A stretch of 64,000 nucleotides of DNA from Clostridiales bacterium. GTDB taxonomy: Bacteria; Bacillota; Clostridia; Oscillospirales; Acutalibacteraceae. The position numbers were made by a program, and so were the translations under genes. Position 1 is the first letter of the stretch, and every line of letters starts with the position of its first letter. The notes beneath the pieces are model-generated. The model had not been told where the DNA came from, did not search any database, and worked only from the letters and a program-made list of their open reading frames with translations. This document shows positions 37,946 to 49,773 of the stretch, one piece after another. The stretch lies in contig JAIKWV010000005.1 in assembly GCA_024684435.1 (NCBI GenBank), positions 1-64,000 of the forward strand, in the 5' to 3' direction.

Positions 37946-39001
37946 TTATGTTCGTTTCTTTTCGGTGACTGCTGTGTTCTTTTTGACGGCAACTGAATAA
38001 CGCACCTTGAGCACCGCGTAAAGCAGCAGCATTGCCGCGAGGCAAAAACAAAGATTGCAAATAATGTCCATGGTGGTATCAAAAACCGCTATATGTCCGG
38101 GATTTCCCGCGCCGGAACCGAATATATGCACAAATATATTGTTGTTTTCCAAATGATACGAAAGGTCCTGATTTCTGGAACCCTGGATATAATAGTCCGA
38201 AAAGAATTCAAAGATCTCCCATGCTGCAGAGACCATGCAGGAAAAACCGCCGGAAGCAAGGGCGTATACGCCGGGAGACAGACTTTCTCCCCGGCGTGTG
38301 GACTTTATTATCTCATATCCGATCAAAACGCAGAGCCATCCGGTGAGCATATGCAGATACTTGTCGTAATCTTTCACAGTATTGCCCAGATCGCACCCGT
38401 GGTGCAGAAAAGAGCAGAAAAAGATGAGAAGATTTATGTAAGACTGGAGCCGCAGATGCAGTTTGCCGAAAAACAACTTCAAAAAGCCGAATATCCGCAA
38501 TAAGGGAACAAGGAACGTTACCGCCAGATTTATGCACAGTATCACAACAACAAAATCGGAAGGGTCTTCCCTGTATTTTTTGACAGCCGCCCAGACCATC
38601 AGACCGCGCAGTACCCACCAAAGAATATATTCCCAAACGGTCAGCTCTGATTTGAATGTGTTAAAAACGTTCTTAAAATAGTTTTTAGGGGGAAGCTTTT
38701 CAAACTTATAGTCATCAAACAGAGCGTTGCCGTCTTTTTTGTATTTGCTTTTTTTCTCATATACGGCGAGCAAAACCGCTCCCGCTGTCAGAGTACCGAT
38801 CGCTAAATAATAATAACGAAGATTCGTCGGCAGCAGGGGAAGCTGGTCTGCCTCAGTAGTACCGTAACCGAAGATCATGAAAAACAAAAGCCTCGGTTTT
38901 GTCTGAATGTCGTAATGCTGAAGCGTTGAGCCGGGGATCAGATAATCCGCAAAAAAACGGATCGTCTCAGACAGCACCAATACAATATATGAAAAACCCA
39001 T
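37946..39001 (-). CDS. YjdF/DUF2238-like membrane protein
   Basis: A 351-aa protein from the first ATG, with about eight membrane helices. Conserved-looking polar motifs in membrane context are DKYLHMLTGW, SAAWEIFEFF and DTTMDIICN, typical of the DUF2238 (YjdF) family. The frame continues upstream of this ATG for 44 codons with sensible coding sequence, including another membrane helix (CIFAFFLGCAGVIAG), up to a perfect GGAGG; no ATG, GTG or TTG lies there, so ATA at 39133 (or the adjacent ATC/ATT) may be the real start. Function unknown. Confidence 0.7.
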   Translation of the reverse strand: MGFSYIVLVLSETIRFFADYLIPGSTLQHYDIQTKPRLLFFMIFGYGTTEADQLPLLPTNLRYYYLAIGTLTAGAVLLAVYEKKSKYKKDGNALFDDYKFEKLPPKNYFKNVFNTFKSELTVWEYILWWVLRGLMVWAAVKKYREDPSDFVVVILCINLAVTFLVPLLRIFGFLKLFFGKLHLRLQSYINLLIFFCSFLHHGCDLGNTVKDYDKYLHMLTGWLCVLIGYEIIKSTRRGESLSPGVYALASGGFSCMVSAAWEIFEFFSDYYIQGSRNQDLSYHLENNNIFVHIFGSGAGNPGHIAVFDTTMDIICNLCFCLAAMLLLYAVLKVRYSVAVKKNTAVTEKKRT

Positions 39002-39208
39002 TGAAAATAAAAAACGATGGAAGTTGGTCAGGTCGTTTTTGCCGGCAATTTTCCCGTAGAGTCCGTTTCCGGCAATTACCCCCGCGCATCCCAGAAAGAA
39101 CGCAAAAATACATTGAAGCCTGATCGGATCTATGATAATGCACCTCCGTATGGTTGGATATCTGACGGGAACTCCGTCAAGGCGTGTGGCTCGTTTTTAA
39201 AGCATATG

Positions 39209-40069
39209 TCAGGACTTGATTTTTTTGCTGCGCTTATCTTTTTTGTCCCGGATATTCCGTTCGCTTGCGGATAAGCCGAAATAAATTATGTTGTCCAATA
39301 TGCCGGCGTACCGGCAGGGGTTCAGCTTTTCATAAGTCTTTATCAGCTCGGTCGCCGTCAGGTTGAGCATACCGTCGGAATAATTCCTGAAGTCCTCACT
39401 GTTCCCGTATTTCGCTTTGAGGGGATTGAAGGCTCCGGTTTTGATATCGTCCTCAATATCGTCAAGGGCGTCCATAATATATATCATCCGTCCGGTCAGA
39501 TAACCGAACCGGTATATATCCTTGCCTTCTCCGATCAAAAGTTCAAACAGCTTTCCCATAGCGTCGGCTGTGGGATGGGCGGCTTTGTCCAGCCCGGTGC
39601 CGCTGTTCGCTTCCGCCTGAGCCTGAGCCTGCATGGCGTCGGCAATGATCTTTTCAGCCTCCGGCTGTTTCTTCGCGGCTTTTTTGTGAATGCGGGAAAA
39701 TACCGGCTTTATGAACCCTGCCGCCGTTCTCTTGATAAATCCGCTGTCGCTGATATTGTCGCATATTTTATAATAAACCATTATCATTGAAATATCAGCC
39801 GACGCTTCAACTGCGCCACCGTCGTTTATGCACTTGTGACATTTTTTCAGAGGATTATAACAGCAGCGTCCCTTCTCAAACTGAGGACATTCTTCCGAAA
39901 AAGCCATAAGAACCAGAGCCAGAAATGCGGTATCGTAGCTCAGGGTGAGCTGTGCCGCGGGACCGTAGCTTCGCATAAGCTGTCTGCAAACAGAACAGTA
40001 TGCGCCGCGGTAGATATCGTATTCTTTGAATTTCATTTCCGGTTTATACGCTCTGATATAGCCAAACAA
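39209..40069 (-). CDS. DUF5685 family protein
   Basis: A 286-aa protein starting LFGYIRAYKPEMKFKEYDIYRGAYCSVCRQL, the characteristic opening of DUF5685. It has clustered cysteines (CSVC; CCYNPLKKCHKC) that may bind metal, and an all-helical body with DALDDIEDD, which resembles the Asp-rich motif of prenyl synthase-like folds. TTG 40069 is used because GGGAGG lies 10 nt upstream and it matches the family N-terminus. Highly charged lysine-rich tail. No known function. Confidence 0.7.
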   Translation of the reverse strand: MFGYIRAYKPEMKFKEYDIYRGAYCSVCRQLMRSYGPAAQLTLSYDTAFLALVLMAFSEECPQFEKGRCCYNPLKKCHKCINDGGAVEASADISMIMVYYKICDNISDSGFIKRTAAGFIKPVFSRIHKKAAKKQPEAEKIIADAMQAQAQAEANSGTGLDKAAHPTADAMGKLFELLIGEGKDIYRFGYLTGRMIYIMDALDDIEDDIKTGAFNPLKAKYGNSEDFRNYSDGMLNLTATELIKTYEKLNPCRYAGILDNIIYFGLSASERNIRDKKDKRSKKIKS

Positions 40070-40393
40070 TCGGACGATTCCTCCCAAAGTACAGCTTATT
40101 GACACTAAATTTAAGTATATATCATTAAAAAAAGAAATACATTAACATATTGTAAACTTTTCCGCCATATCATGTTTTTGCAACGGAATTTTCATACAAA
40201 ATATATTATAATCTTCTTTTTTAACAATATCAATAGTTGAAAGGCGGTTTTCGACAATATTTTTTCTCAACGGAATTATAAGGGGTAAACAGTCAGCGCA
40301 TAGTCGGCGTACAGGAAAAACAACGGTCAGCACCGTCGTAAAATGTCAGTTAATGTGAATTTGTTAAGCAATTGTAAACTTTGAAAAAAACTC
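40070..40393. other. Intergenic stretch with no recognised gene
   Basis: About 320 bp of AT-rich DNA between the divergent DUF5685 and groES genes. A 63-codon frame on the minus strand (40142-40333) has no convincing ribosome binding site or domain. I see only the groES promoter at its right end. Confidence 0.6.
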
Positions 40394-40422
40394 TTGATTT
40401 TTCCAAAAAAAGTGGCTACAAT
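40394..40422 (+). promoter_or_regulatory. Sigma-70 promoter of groESL
   Basis: TTGATT (40394-40399) and TACAAT (40417-40422) are 17 bp apart; the CIRCE begins 5 bp after the -10. Confidence 0.8.
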
Positions 40423-40427
40423 AGGCA

Positions 40428-40454
40428 TTAGCACTCAGGGAAGCACAGTGCTAA
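40428..40454 (+). promoter_or_regulatory. CIRCE operator upstream of groES
   Basis: TTAGCACTC (40428-40436), 9-bp spacer, CAGTGCTAA (40446-40454). One base differs from the perfect inverted repeat. Confidence 0.93.
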
Positions 40455-40481
40455 AAGCTGCTTAAAAAATATTTTTTATAA

Positions 40482-40781
<300 letters not shown>

Positions 40782-40787
40782 TGTTAG

Positions 40788-42440
<1,653 letters not shown>

Positions 42441-42490
42441 TCGGCTGATACTGACCGATAATTCCCGTAAGACATAATAATATCAAATAC

Positions 42491-42530
42491 GGCACACGGA
42501 TGTATCGCGGTACGTTCGTGTGTCTTTTAT
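42491..42530 (+). terminator. Terminator of groESL
   Basis: GGCACACGGATGTA pairs with TACGTTCGTGTGTC (with G-U pairs), followed by TTTTAT. Beyond it up to 42660 I see no gene. Confidence 0.65.
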
Positions 42531-42661
42531 GTAAGGTCACCTCTGAAAATTCTCGTGTATTCATCTTGCTTGATCTTTTCCCGTCATATTTCTCAAAAGA
42601 TATGAAGAATAGATTCTATAAATAAACTGCTTTTTTACAGTATATTTGTGCAGTATAAAAG

Positions 42662-42690
42662 TTGACAAAGCATATTTTATATGTTAATAT
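42662..42690 (+). promoter_or_regulatory. Sigma-70 promoter of alaS
   Basis: Consensus TTGACA (42662-42667) and TAATAT (42685-42690), 17 bp apart. The leader before alaS is only about 85 nt and shows no T-box sequence. Confidence 0.65.
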
Positions 42691-42780
42691 TATTTTTATA
42701 ATAATAAGGGATATTATTGCCTTTAGTAAATCAACGGCTATGTTTAGTATGCCGAGAAAATAAGGAGCGCGATTTTTTCA

Positions 42781-45417
42781 ATGGAATGGACAGGACTTAA
42801 TGAATTACGTGAGAAATACCTCTCTTTCTTTGAGAGCAAGGGCCATCTGCGTTTACCCAGCTTTCCCCTTATCCCTCAGGGGGATAAGAGCCTGCTGCTC
42901 ATAAACGCGGGCATGGCGCCTCTCAAAAAGTACTTCACAGGTGAGCTTACACCGCCGAGAAAGAGAGTTACCACCTGCCAGAAGTGCATAAGAACGCCTG
43001 ATATCGAGAGAGTGGGCAAAACCGCACGTCACGGCACATATTTCGAGATGCTGGGCAACTTCTCTTTCGGCGATTATTTCAAGCATGAGGCGACTCAATG
43101 GGCTTGGGAATTCTGTACAAAGGTCATGGAAATGTCACCGGACAAGCTTTACGTCAGCGTGTATCTGGACGACGACGAGGCTTACGACATCTGGACGAAG
43201 GAAGTCGGAGTGTCCCCGGATCACATGGTAAGACTGGGCAAGGAGGACAATTTCTGGGAGCTGGGTCAGGGTCCCTGCGGTCCCTGCTCGGAGATATATT
43301 ACGACAGAGGCGAAAAATACGGCTGCGGTTCACCGGACTGCAAGGTGGGCTGTGACTGTGACCGATACGTTGAGTTCTGGAACCTTGTTTTCACTCAGTT
43401 CAGCAACGACGGTCAGGGCAATTATTCAAATCTTGAAAAGTGCAATATAGATACCGGCATGGGTCTTGAAAGGCTCGCCTGCATTTCACAGGGCGTGGAC
43501 AACCTGTTTGAGGTGGACACGGTGCAGAACATAATGAAGCACGTTATGAAAATAGCCGGTATCAAGTATCACGATAACGAGAAGAGCGACGTTTCACTCC
43601 GCGTTATTACAGACCATATCCGAAGCACCACATTTATGATAGGCGACGGCGTCATGCCTTCAAACGAGGGCAGAGGCTATGTTCTCCGCCGTCTGCTCAG
43701 ACGCGCCGCAAGACACGGAAGACTGCTGGGTATCGACCGCCCCTTCCTTGCGGAGGTCTGTGAGACCGTTATCAAAGAGAATGAGACCGCGTACCCCAAT
43801 CTTGTTGAGAAGCACGATTTCATAGTAAACGTTATAGCCAACGAGGAGGACAACTTCAGCAAGACCATAGATTCCGGTTTGCAGCTGCTTTCCCAGATGA
43901 TAGATGAGTCCGACTCCAAGGTACTCAGCGGAGCGGAGGCCTTCAAGCTTTCCGACACCTTCGGTTTCCCCATCGACCTTACAAAAGAGATACTTGACGA
44001 AAAGGGCATGACCGTTGACGAGGAAGAGTTCAACAGGCTGGTATCAGAACAGCGTGAGCGTTCCCGCAACGCGAGAAAGGACGCAGGCGCCGACGGCTGG
44101 AAGAACAAAGGCATTTCCACCGAGGGCATAGGCAAGACCGATTTCACGGGTTACACCGAGCTTTCCACAGACAGCAAGGTGTTGGCGATAGTTGCCGACG
44201 GTAAGCACTGCGACTACGTTGAGAGCGACGTACCCGCAACACTTATACTTGACAAAACTCCCTTCTACGCCGAGAGCGGCGGACAGGTGGGGGACACAGG
44301 CACGATCACAGGCGACGGCTTTGTATTTGAGGTCAACGCCACAACTAAGACAAACGACGGCGTGTTCCTGCATCACGGTTCCGTAATATCCGGCGAGGGT
44401 ATTTCCAAAAATTCTGAGGTAAGAGCCTGCGTTGACGCAGACAAGAGAAGGGCGACCCAGCGCAACCACACCGCCGCCCATCTTCTTCAGGCGGCTCTCC
44501 GCAAGGTGCTTGGCAGCCATGTTGAACAGGCAGGTCAGCTTGTCAACAGCAACGCTGTGAGATTTGACTTTACCCATTTTGCCGCTATGACCTTTGAAGA
44601 GCTTTCCAAAGTTGAAGCTCTGGTAAATGAGGAGATACTTTCGGCTCAGGAGGTCACCACCACCGAGATGCCTATCGAAGAGGCAAAGGCAATGGGCGCC
44701 ATGGCGCTGTTCGGCGAAAAATACGGCGACGTTGTCCGTGTTGTCAAGGCGGGAGATTTCTCCACAGAGCTTTGCGGCGGTACCCATGTAAACAACACCG
44801 GAAAGCTGGGTCTGTTCAAGATCATTTCCGAGTCCTCCGTGGCGTCGGGCGTGCGCAGGATCGAGGGCGTGACCGGTTTCGGTGTGCTTGAATACATAAA
44901 CAAAAACATTTCGGTTATAAGAAATACTGCGGCGGCAATGAAGCTGACCAACATCAACGATCTTGAGCACAGAGCAGCAAGTCTGGTGGCAGAGGTAAAG
45001 CAGAAGGATAAGGAAATAGAAAACCTCGGCTCTCAGCTTTCCGAGATGAAAGTAAAATCTATTCTCGGCAGTGCAAAGGACGTTAAGGGCGCTTCCCTGA
45101 CAGCCTCGGTTATCGAGGCGGGATCGGTGGATGAGCTTCGTTCCGTATGCGATATCGTCAAGGCGAGCGCCGATAATGCCGTGGCAGTGTTTGCGGCGGT
45201 GAACGACAAGGGTACTGTGAACTTTGCCGTGAGCTGCGCTCCGGGAGCTGTCAAGCTTGGCGCTCACGCGGGCAATATAGTAAGAGAAGTCGCAAAGGTC
45301 GCGGGCGGTTCCGGAGGCGGACGTCCCGATACCGCAATGGCAGGCGCGAAGGACGTGTCAAAGATAAATGAAGCCGTTAATGCTGCGGAAGGAATTCTGT
45401 CGGCAATGATAAAATAA
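42781..45417 (+). CDS. alaS: Alanyl-tRNA synthetase
   Basis: Charges tRNA-Ala; 878 aa, full length. Class II catalytic core with FESKGHLRLPSFPLIPQGDKSLLLINAGMAPLK, editing domain with the zinc motif NHTAAHLLQAAL and CGGTHVNNTG, and the C-terminal oligomerisation C-Ala domain ending GGSGGGRPDTAMAGAKD. The HIT gene follows after 29 bp. Confidence 0.98.
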   Translation: MEWTGLNELREKYLSFFESKGHLRLPSFPLIPQGDKSLLLINAGMAPLKKYFTGELTPPRKRVTTCQKCIRTPDIERVGKTARHGTYFEMLGNFSFGDYFKHEATQWAWEFCTKVMEMSPDKLYVSVYLDDDEAYDIWTKEVGVSPDHMVRLGKEDNFWELGQGPCGPCSEIYYDRGEKYGCGSPDCKVGCDCDRYVEFWNLVFTQFSNDGQGNYSNLEKCNIDTGMGLERLACISQGVDNLFEVDTVQNIMKHVMKIAGIKYHDNEKSDVSLRVITDHIRSTTFMIGDGVMPSNEGRGYVLRRLLRRAARHGRLLGIDRPFLAEVCETVIKENETAYPNLVEKHDFIVNVIANEEDNFSKTIDSGLQLLSQMIDESDSKVLSGAEAFKLSDTFGFPIDLTKEILDEKGMTVDEEEFNRLVSEQRERSRNARKDAGADGWKNKGISTEGIGKTDFTGYTELSTDSKVLAIVADGKHCDYVESDVPATLILDKTPFYAESGGQVGDTGTITGDGFVFEVNATTKTNDGVFLHHGSVISGEGISKNSEVRACVDADKRRATQRNHTAAHLLQAALRKVLGSHVEQAGQLVNSNAVRFDFTHFAAMTFEELSKVEALVNEEILSAQEVTTTEMPIEEAKAMGAMALFGEKYGDVVRVVKAGDFSTELCGGTHVNNTGKLGLFKIISESSVASGVRRIEGVTGFGVLEYINKNISVIRNTAAAMKLTNINDLEHRAASLVAEVKQKDKEIENLGSQLSEMKVKSILGSAKDVKGASLTASVIEAGSVDELRSVCDIVKASADNAVAVFAAVNDKGTVNFAVSCAPGAVKLGAHAGNIVREVAKVAGGSGGGRPDTAMAGAKDVSKINEAVNAAEGILSAMIK

Positions 45418-45446
45418 AAAACCGTTCATTGAAAGGAGAATGATAT

Positions 45447-45785
45447 ATGGACTGTGTTTTTTGTAAAATAATAGCAGGAGAGATCCCGGCTAAAAAAGCG
45501 TATGAGGATGACAAGGTGCTTGCTTTTTATGACCTTGATCCCCAGGCACCTACCCATATTCTTGTTATCCCGAAAAAACACATCGAATCCGCTGCAAAGA
45601 TCGATTTCGAGAACAGCGCCTATGTGGCGCGCTGCTTTGAGGTCATAGCAAAGCTGGCGGAGGAGAAGAAGCTTGACAAGGGCTTCCGGGTAGTCACCAA
45701 CTGCGGCGACAGCGCCGGTCAGAGCATCAAGCACATCCACTTCCACCTGCTTGGAGGCAGAGATTTCACCTGGCCTCCCGGTTGA
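45447..45785 (+). CDS. HIT family nucleotide hydrolase (Hint-like)
   Basis: A 112-aa histidine-triad protein. It has CVFCKIIAGEIPAKKAYEDD at the N-terminus and the triad motif HIHFHLLGG near 95-101, which hydrolyses AMP-linked phosphoramidates, including aminoacyl-adenylates. Its place directly after alaS is common in Clostridia and fits removal of synthetase by-products. RBS AAAGGAGAA. Confidence 0.93.
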   Translation: MDCVFCKIIAGEIPAKKAYEDDKVLAFYDLDPQAPTHILVIPKKHIESAAKIDFENSAYVARCFEVIAKLAEEKKLDKGFRVVTNCGDSAGQSIKHIHFHLLGGRDFTWPPG

Positions 45786-45821
45786 TGCACAATAAACAGT
45801 TGTACGGGAGCTGACGTATAA

Positions 45822-48023
45822 TTGCCACGACCATTTGCCGTTATCGGATTTTCTTTTGTTTTTGTTCTTGGGGTGCTTTTCAGCGTCCCGGGATGGGCTT
45901 TTGTGTTCTTCGCTGTTTTCGCCGTTGCAGTGTTTGCGGCAACGGTACTGATAAAAAGAAGACCCGAACCGGTGATGCTGTGGTCAATGCTGTCGGTGCT
46001 GGCGGCGTGCGCGGTATATGCCGCATTCATGTACGGTGAATATTATCCCACGGTCAGGCTGGCAGGTAAGGATATGCAGATCGAGGCGAGGATAACGGAT
46101 GATCCTCAGGAGAAAAACGGCAAGTATTATTATCCGCTCAGGCTGATAAGCTTGAACGGCGAAAACAAAAGAGCAAAGCTCATTCTTTCCTGTGACGATC
46201 CCGTCAACGCCGATGTGGGCGACAGGCTGAGCTTTTGCGGTGATGTTTATGTCCGCGGAGCGGATAATGACGATCTGGAGGACTATTACCGTTCCACCGG
46301 AGTTTATCTCAAAGCCCATACCTTTACGGAGATAAACGTGACCGCCGCGAAGCACAGGAATATTGTTTATTATCCCGCTCTTTTCCGCAGGACAGTGCGG
46401 GAGAATATAATGTCGGCTATGCCGGGAGACAGAGGCGGTATGATAATCGCCATGCTGTTCGGGGATACATCGTTCCTTTCGGATCATGTCAAAGGCATAT
46501 TCAGAAACGTGGGTCTGTCCCATCTGTTTTCCGTTTCCGGCTTACATATTTCTATCTGGGCTGTGGCAGTTGCCGAATTGTTGAGACGCATAGGATTCAG
46601 GGGAAAGGCGTCGCATTGGCTTTCAATAATATTTGCCCTGCTGTTTATGACAGTTACGGGTTATTCCTACTCCTGCGTCAGGGCGGGGATAATGATAATC
46701 ATAATGCTTATCGGTGAGATACTTGACGCGCCGTACGATCCCTACAATTCTCTGGGCGCGGCGGTGCTTATCTCAACGCTTATCCGTCCCTTTTCGGCGT
46801 CCTCGGTTTCACTTCAATTGTCTGCGCTTTCTGCTTTAGGGATAATTTTTGTCTCGGAGAGAATGTCCGGTTTCAACAAAACGGTGCTGAGCAAATTCAA
46901 AGGCAGGGTCGTAAGACCGGTAGCGGCGTTTTTCATCGGTACGGTGGAGGCAGCATTTGCTTCCGTGAGCTTCACTTTGCCCGTGACATCGGCATATTTC
47001 GGCAAGATCACGCTTGTTTCGCCGGTGTCGAACCTTGTTATGCTGACTGTATCTTCGGCGGTCATGACCCTTGGCGGGATCGCGGGAATATTATCCCTGA
47101 CAAAATTCACCGCCTTTCTGGCAGTCCCTCCGGTGTTCATTTTGAAATTTTTATCGGGCATATCCTTAAAGCTCATCAACTGGCTGGACGGGTACAGAAC
47201 CCTTTTCATTACCGCCAACGGCGCTGAATTTAAGATCTGCCTTGCAGGGATATTCATACTCATCGCCGCTTACCTGCTGATACTTCGCAAAACAAAGATC
47301 AGAGTCAGAACCCTTGCGGCGGCGTGCGCTGTTGTGATCGCGGTCACGGCGGCGACATCACAGATACTTGATTCGGACAACACAAAAATAATCGTTCTGG
47401 ATGTGGGCAACGGCTCGGCGGTGCTGGTCACAAAGGGGGAAAGATCCCTGCTTTTAGGCTGCGGCGGAGGTTACGGTTCGGAGAATAAGATCATAAACGC
47501 TCTGGGTCTGTACTGTAAGAACGGACTTGACGTAATGATAGTCCCGGATGAGACCGACACGGAATCGGGCGCCTCTGTACCGGTGGTGAGAAATGTTTCC
47601 GTCAGGGAGGTCATCGCGCCGGAGCTTTCCGTCAACAAGGATATTGTGTCCGCCTATTCGGATCTGAACATGACGGACTGCGCAGGCATCACACTCTGGA
47701 AGGGTATGAATTGCGAATACCTTTATGATGAAGATAACTGCTGCGCCTACCTCAACGCGGAGGGGACAACGGCGCTCATCATGTTTAAACCTGTTTGCGA
47801 CACGGACAAGCTGCCTTCGGAATGGCTCACGGCGGATATTCTCATCTGCCGCAAAAGATTGCCTGAAAATATAGATATCGGAAGCTTCAAGCTCGTAGCT
47901 GTTTCGTCGGATATCGCCGATGTGGGCGGGGAACGCACGAAAAATATTGCCGTTACGGCAGGTACCGGAGATATAGTGATAAACAGCGCCGGGAATTCGG
48001 TGTTCAACATTTCAAGAAAATAG
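45822..48023 (+). CDS. comEC: ComEC/Rec2 DNA-uptake channel with degenerate MBL domain
   Basis: A 733-aa ComEC-like protein. Order: two N-terminal membrane helices, a DUF4131 beta domain, the competence channel domain with HLFSVSGLHISIWA and many membrane helices, then a C-terminal metallo-beta-lactamase domain (IIVLDVGNGSAVLVT onward). The usual HxHxDH metal motif is replaced by PDETDTESG, and later His are also missing, so the nuclease activity seen in other ComEC proteins is probably lost. The TTG start follows an in-frame stop and a GGGAG 11 nt upstream. Confidence 0.85.
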   Translation: MPRPFAVIGFSFVFVLGVLFSVPGWAFVFFAVFAVAVFAATVLIKRRPEPVMLWSMLSVLAACAVYAAFMYGEYYPTVRLAGKDMQIEARITDDPQEKNGKYYYPLRLISLNGENKRAKLILSCDDPVNADVGDRLSFCGDVYVRGADNDDLEDYYRSTGVYLKAHTFTEINVTAAKHRNIVYYPALFRRTVRENIMSAMPGDRGGMIIAMLFGDTSFLSDHVKGIFRNVGLSHLFSVSGLHISIWAVAVAELLRRIGFRGKASHWLSIIFALLFMTVTGYSYSCVRAGIMIIIMLIGEILDAPYDPYNSLGAAVLISTLIRPFSASSVSLQLSALSALGIIFVSERMSGFNKTVLSKFKGRVVRPVAAFFIGTVEAAFASVSFTLPVTSAYFGKITLVSPVSNLVMLTVSSAVMTLGGIAGILSLTKFTAFLAVPPVFILKFLSGISLKLINWLDGYRTLFITANGAEFKICLAGIFILIAAYLLILRKTKIRVRTLAAACAVVIAVTAATSQILDSDNTKIIVLDVGNGSAVLVTKGERSLLLGCGGGYGSENKIINALGLYCKNGLDVMIVPDETDTESGASVPVVRNVSVREVIAPELSVNKDIVSAYSDLNMTDCAGITLWKGMNCEYLYDEDNCCAYLNAEGTTALIMFKPVCDTDKLPSEWLTADILICRKRLPENIDIGSFKLVAVSSDIADVGGERTKNIAVTAGTGDIVINSAGNSVFNISRK

Positions 48024-48103
48024 AGATACGAAAATACAAAGCGAAAATACAATGAAAGGTCAGCGGGACGCGCCGATAAACGGGGCTGCCGCGCAGGTTC
48101 GAT

Positions 48104-49144
48104 ATGCCGGAATTAGATGAAAAAGAACTGAAAAAGCATATTAAAGACGGTGTGTTTTCGCATGTCTATTTTATATACGGTTCAGAGGATTATTTAAAAA
48201 AGCATTATGTAAACTCCATTGCCTCAAAGGCGGTGTCAAAGGACTTTGAGGATTTTAATCTGCACAAATTTGACGGCAAGATCCCGGATCTTCAGGAATT
48301 CAGGGATATCACCCAGACGGTTCCCATGTTTTCGGAGTACAGGTGTACTATAGTCAGGGATCTGCCCATTGAAAAGATGTCAAAGCAGGACTATGAGGAT
48401 TTCTGCGATATCCTTGAGAACGTTCAGGACGGCTCCATCGTTATAATATGGACGGACAGCATCGAGGACGACGCAAGAAAAAGCGCAAAATGGAAGTCTA
48501 TAGTCCAGTACATGAAAAAGATCGGAATTGTGGCGGAGCTGGACAAAATGGACAGCTCATCAATAGTCAGGCTGATCTGTTCCGGCGCAAAGAAACGGGG
48601 CTGTGAGATATCTCCGGACGTTGCGATGTATCTGCTTTCCACCGTGGGCAATGACCTTAACAATCTGCTCAATGAGCTTGACAAGCTCTGTTCCTATGTG
48701 GGGGATAGAGAGATAAAAAAGGCGGACGTAAACGAAGTGGCGGTAAGATCCGTTGAGGCAAATGTTTACGATCTGTCAAAATCCCTTCTTGCAGGCAACA
48801 GTGAACGTGCGTTCAAGATACTCAACAACGTGCTTTCACAAAAGGTGGAGCCTGTTATCATCCTTGGCACGATCATCATGGCGTTTGTGGATATGTACAG
48901 AGCAAAGGTCGCCGTGGCGGGAGGGGAAAGACCCGACTACGCGGCAAAGCTGTTCAACTACAGGGGCAGGGAGTTCCGTCTTCGCAACGCCGCAAGGGAT
49001 GCTTCGGGTCTGTCAATAACCACATTAAGAGCCTGTCTCGATGAGCTGGACGGAGCGGACAGACTGCTCAAAGGCTCATCCCTTGATCCGCGCATAGTGC
49101 TTGAGCAGTGCATGACAAGGCTTATGCTCATAAGCTCAAGGTGA
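48104..49144 (+). CDS. holA: DNA polymerase III delta subunit
   Basis: The 346-aa clamp-loader delta subunit that opens the sliding clamp. It has YFIYGSEDYLKKHYVNSIASKA at the N-terminus, the AAA+-like fold without ATP site, LLSTVGNDLNNLLNELDKLCSYVGDREI, and the C-terminal collar domain (ARDASGLSITTLRACLDELDGADRLLKGSSLDP). Downstream of comEC, as in Bacillus. The RBS is weak (CAGG). Confidence 0.92.
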   Translation: MPELDEKELKKHIKDGVFSHVYFIYGSEDYLKKHYVNSIASKAVSKDFEDFNLHKFDGKIPDLQEFRDITQTVPMFSEYRCTIVRDLPIEKMSKQDYEDFCDILENVQDGSIVIIWTDSIEDDARKSAKWKSIVQYMKKIGIVAELDKMDSSSIVRLICSGAKKRGCEISPDVAMYLLSTVGNDLNNLLNELDKLCSYVGDREIKKADVNEVAVRSVEANVYDLSKSLLAGNSERAFKILNNVLSQKVEPVIILGTIIMAFVDMYRAKVAVAGGERPDYAAKLFNYRGREFRLRNAARDASGLSITTLRACLDELDGADRLLKGSSLDPRIVLEQCMTRLMLISSR

Positions 49145-49163
49145 GCTCCGAAAGGTTTTATGT

Positions 49164-49772
49164 ATGATAAAGATAGATAGAGTGGTAATAGTAGAGGGTA
49201 AATACGACAAAATAAGACTTACTCCGATACTTGATGCTGTTATAATAGAAACCGACGGGTTTGGGATATTCAGGGATAAGGCAAAGCAGAAGCTTATCAG
49301 AAGGCTGGCGGAGACAAAGGGCTTGCTTATCCTTACGGACAGCGATTCGGCGGGTTTTAAAATACGCTCATTTATCGGCGGTTCCGTCCCTCCGGAAAAA
49401 GTTGTCCACGCCTACATACCGGATATTTTCGGCAAGGAGCGGCGCAAGGTTCTGCCCTCAAAGGAGGGCAAGCTGGGCGTTGAGGGCATTTCGGATGAAG
49501 TGCTTATAAAGGTGCTCACCAACGCTGGAGTCACCTGCACAGAAGAGGAGAGCAGGGGAAGAAAGGTCACAGTGACCGATCTTTACGAGGACGGAATAAG
49601 CGGCGGTGCGGACAGCAAGTCAAAACGGACGGCGCTTCTTAAAAGGCTTGATCTGCCGGAGCGGCTTTCTACAAGCTCCCTCATTAAGATGATAAACATA
49701 TTCATGACTTACGACGAATATAAAGATGCGGTAAAGTCCATAGATCAGACCGCCGCGCAAAAGGGTGTTTGA
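49164..49772 (+). CDS. rnmV: Ribonuclease M5-like TOPRIM protein
   Basis: A 202-aa TOPRIM nuclease with [11 protein letters not shown] (catalytic Glu11) and [14 protein letters not shown] (DxD), followed by a DUF4093-type C-terminal domain. RNase M5 makes the final cuts of 5S rRNA precursors in Firmicutes; the solitary 5S gene in this window would be a substrate. The C-terminal part differs from Bacillus RnmV, so a related TOPRIM function is possible. Start ATG after GAAAGG. Confidence 0.8.
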   Translation: MIKIDRVVIVEGKYDKIRLTPILDAVIIETDGFGIFRDKAKQKLIRRLAETKGLLILTDSDSAGFKIRSFIGGSVPPEKVVHAYIPDIFGKERRKVLPSKEGKLGVEGISDEVLIKVLTNAGVTCTEEESRGRKVTVTDLYEDGISGGADSKSKRTALLKRLDLPERLSTSSLIKMINIFMTYDEYKDAVKSIDQTAAQKGV

Positions 49773-49773
49773 T

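Noticed and set aside
40142..40333. 63-codon minus-strand frame upstream of groES
   Set aside because: No plausible ribosome binding site, no homology I recognise, and it overlaps no conserved structure.
42441..42780. T-box riboswitch before alaS
   Set aside because: The leader after the promoter is too short and I see no T-box sequence or specifier stem.
44044..45267. 407-codon frame antisense to alaS
   Set aside because: It lies wholly inside the complete alaS gene, has no domain and arises from codon bias on the opposite strand.
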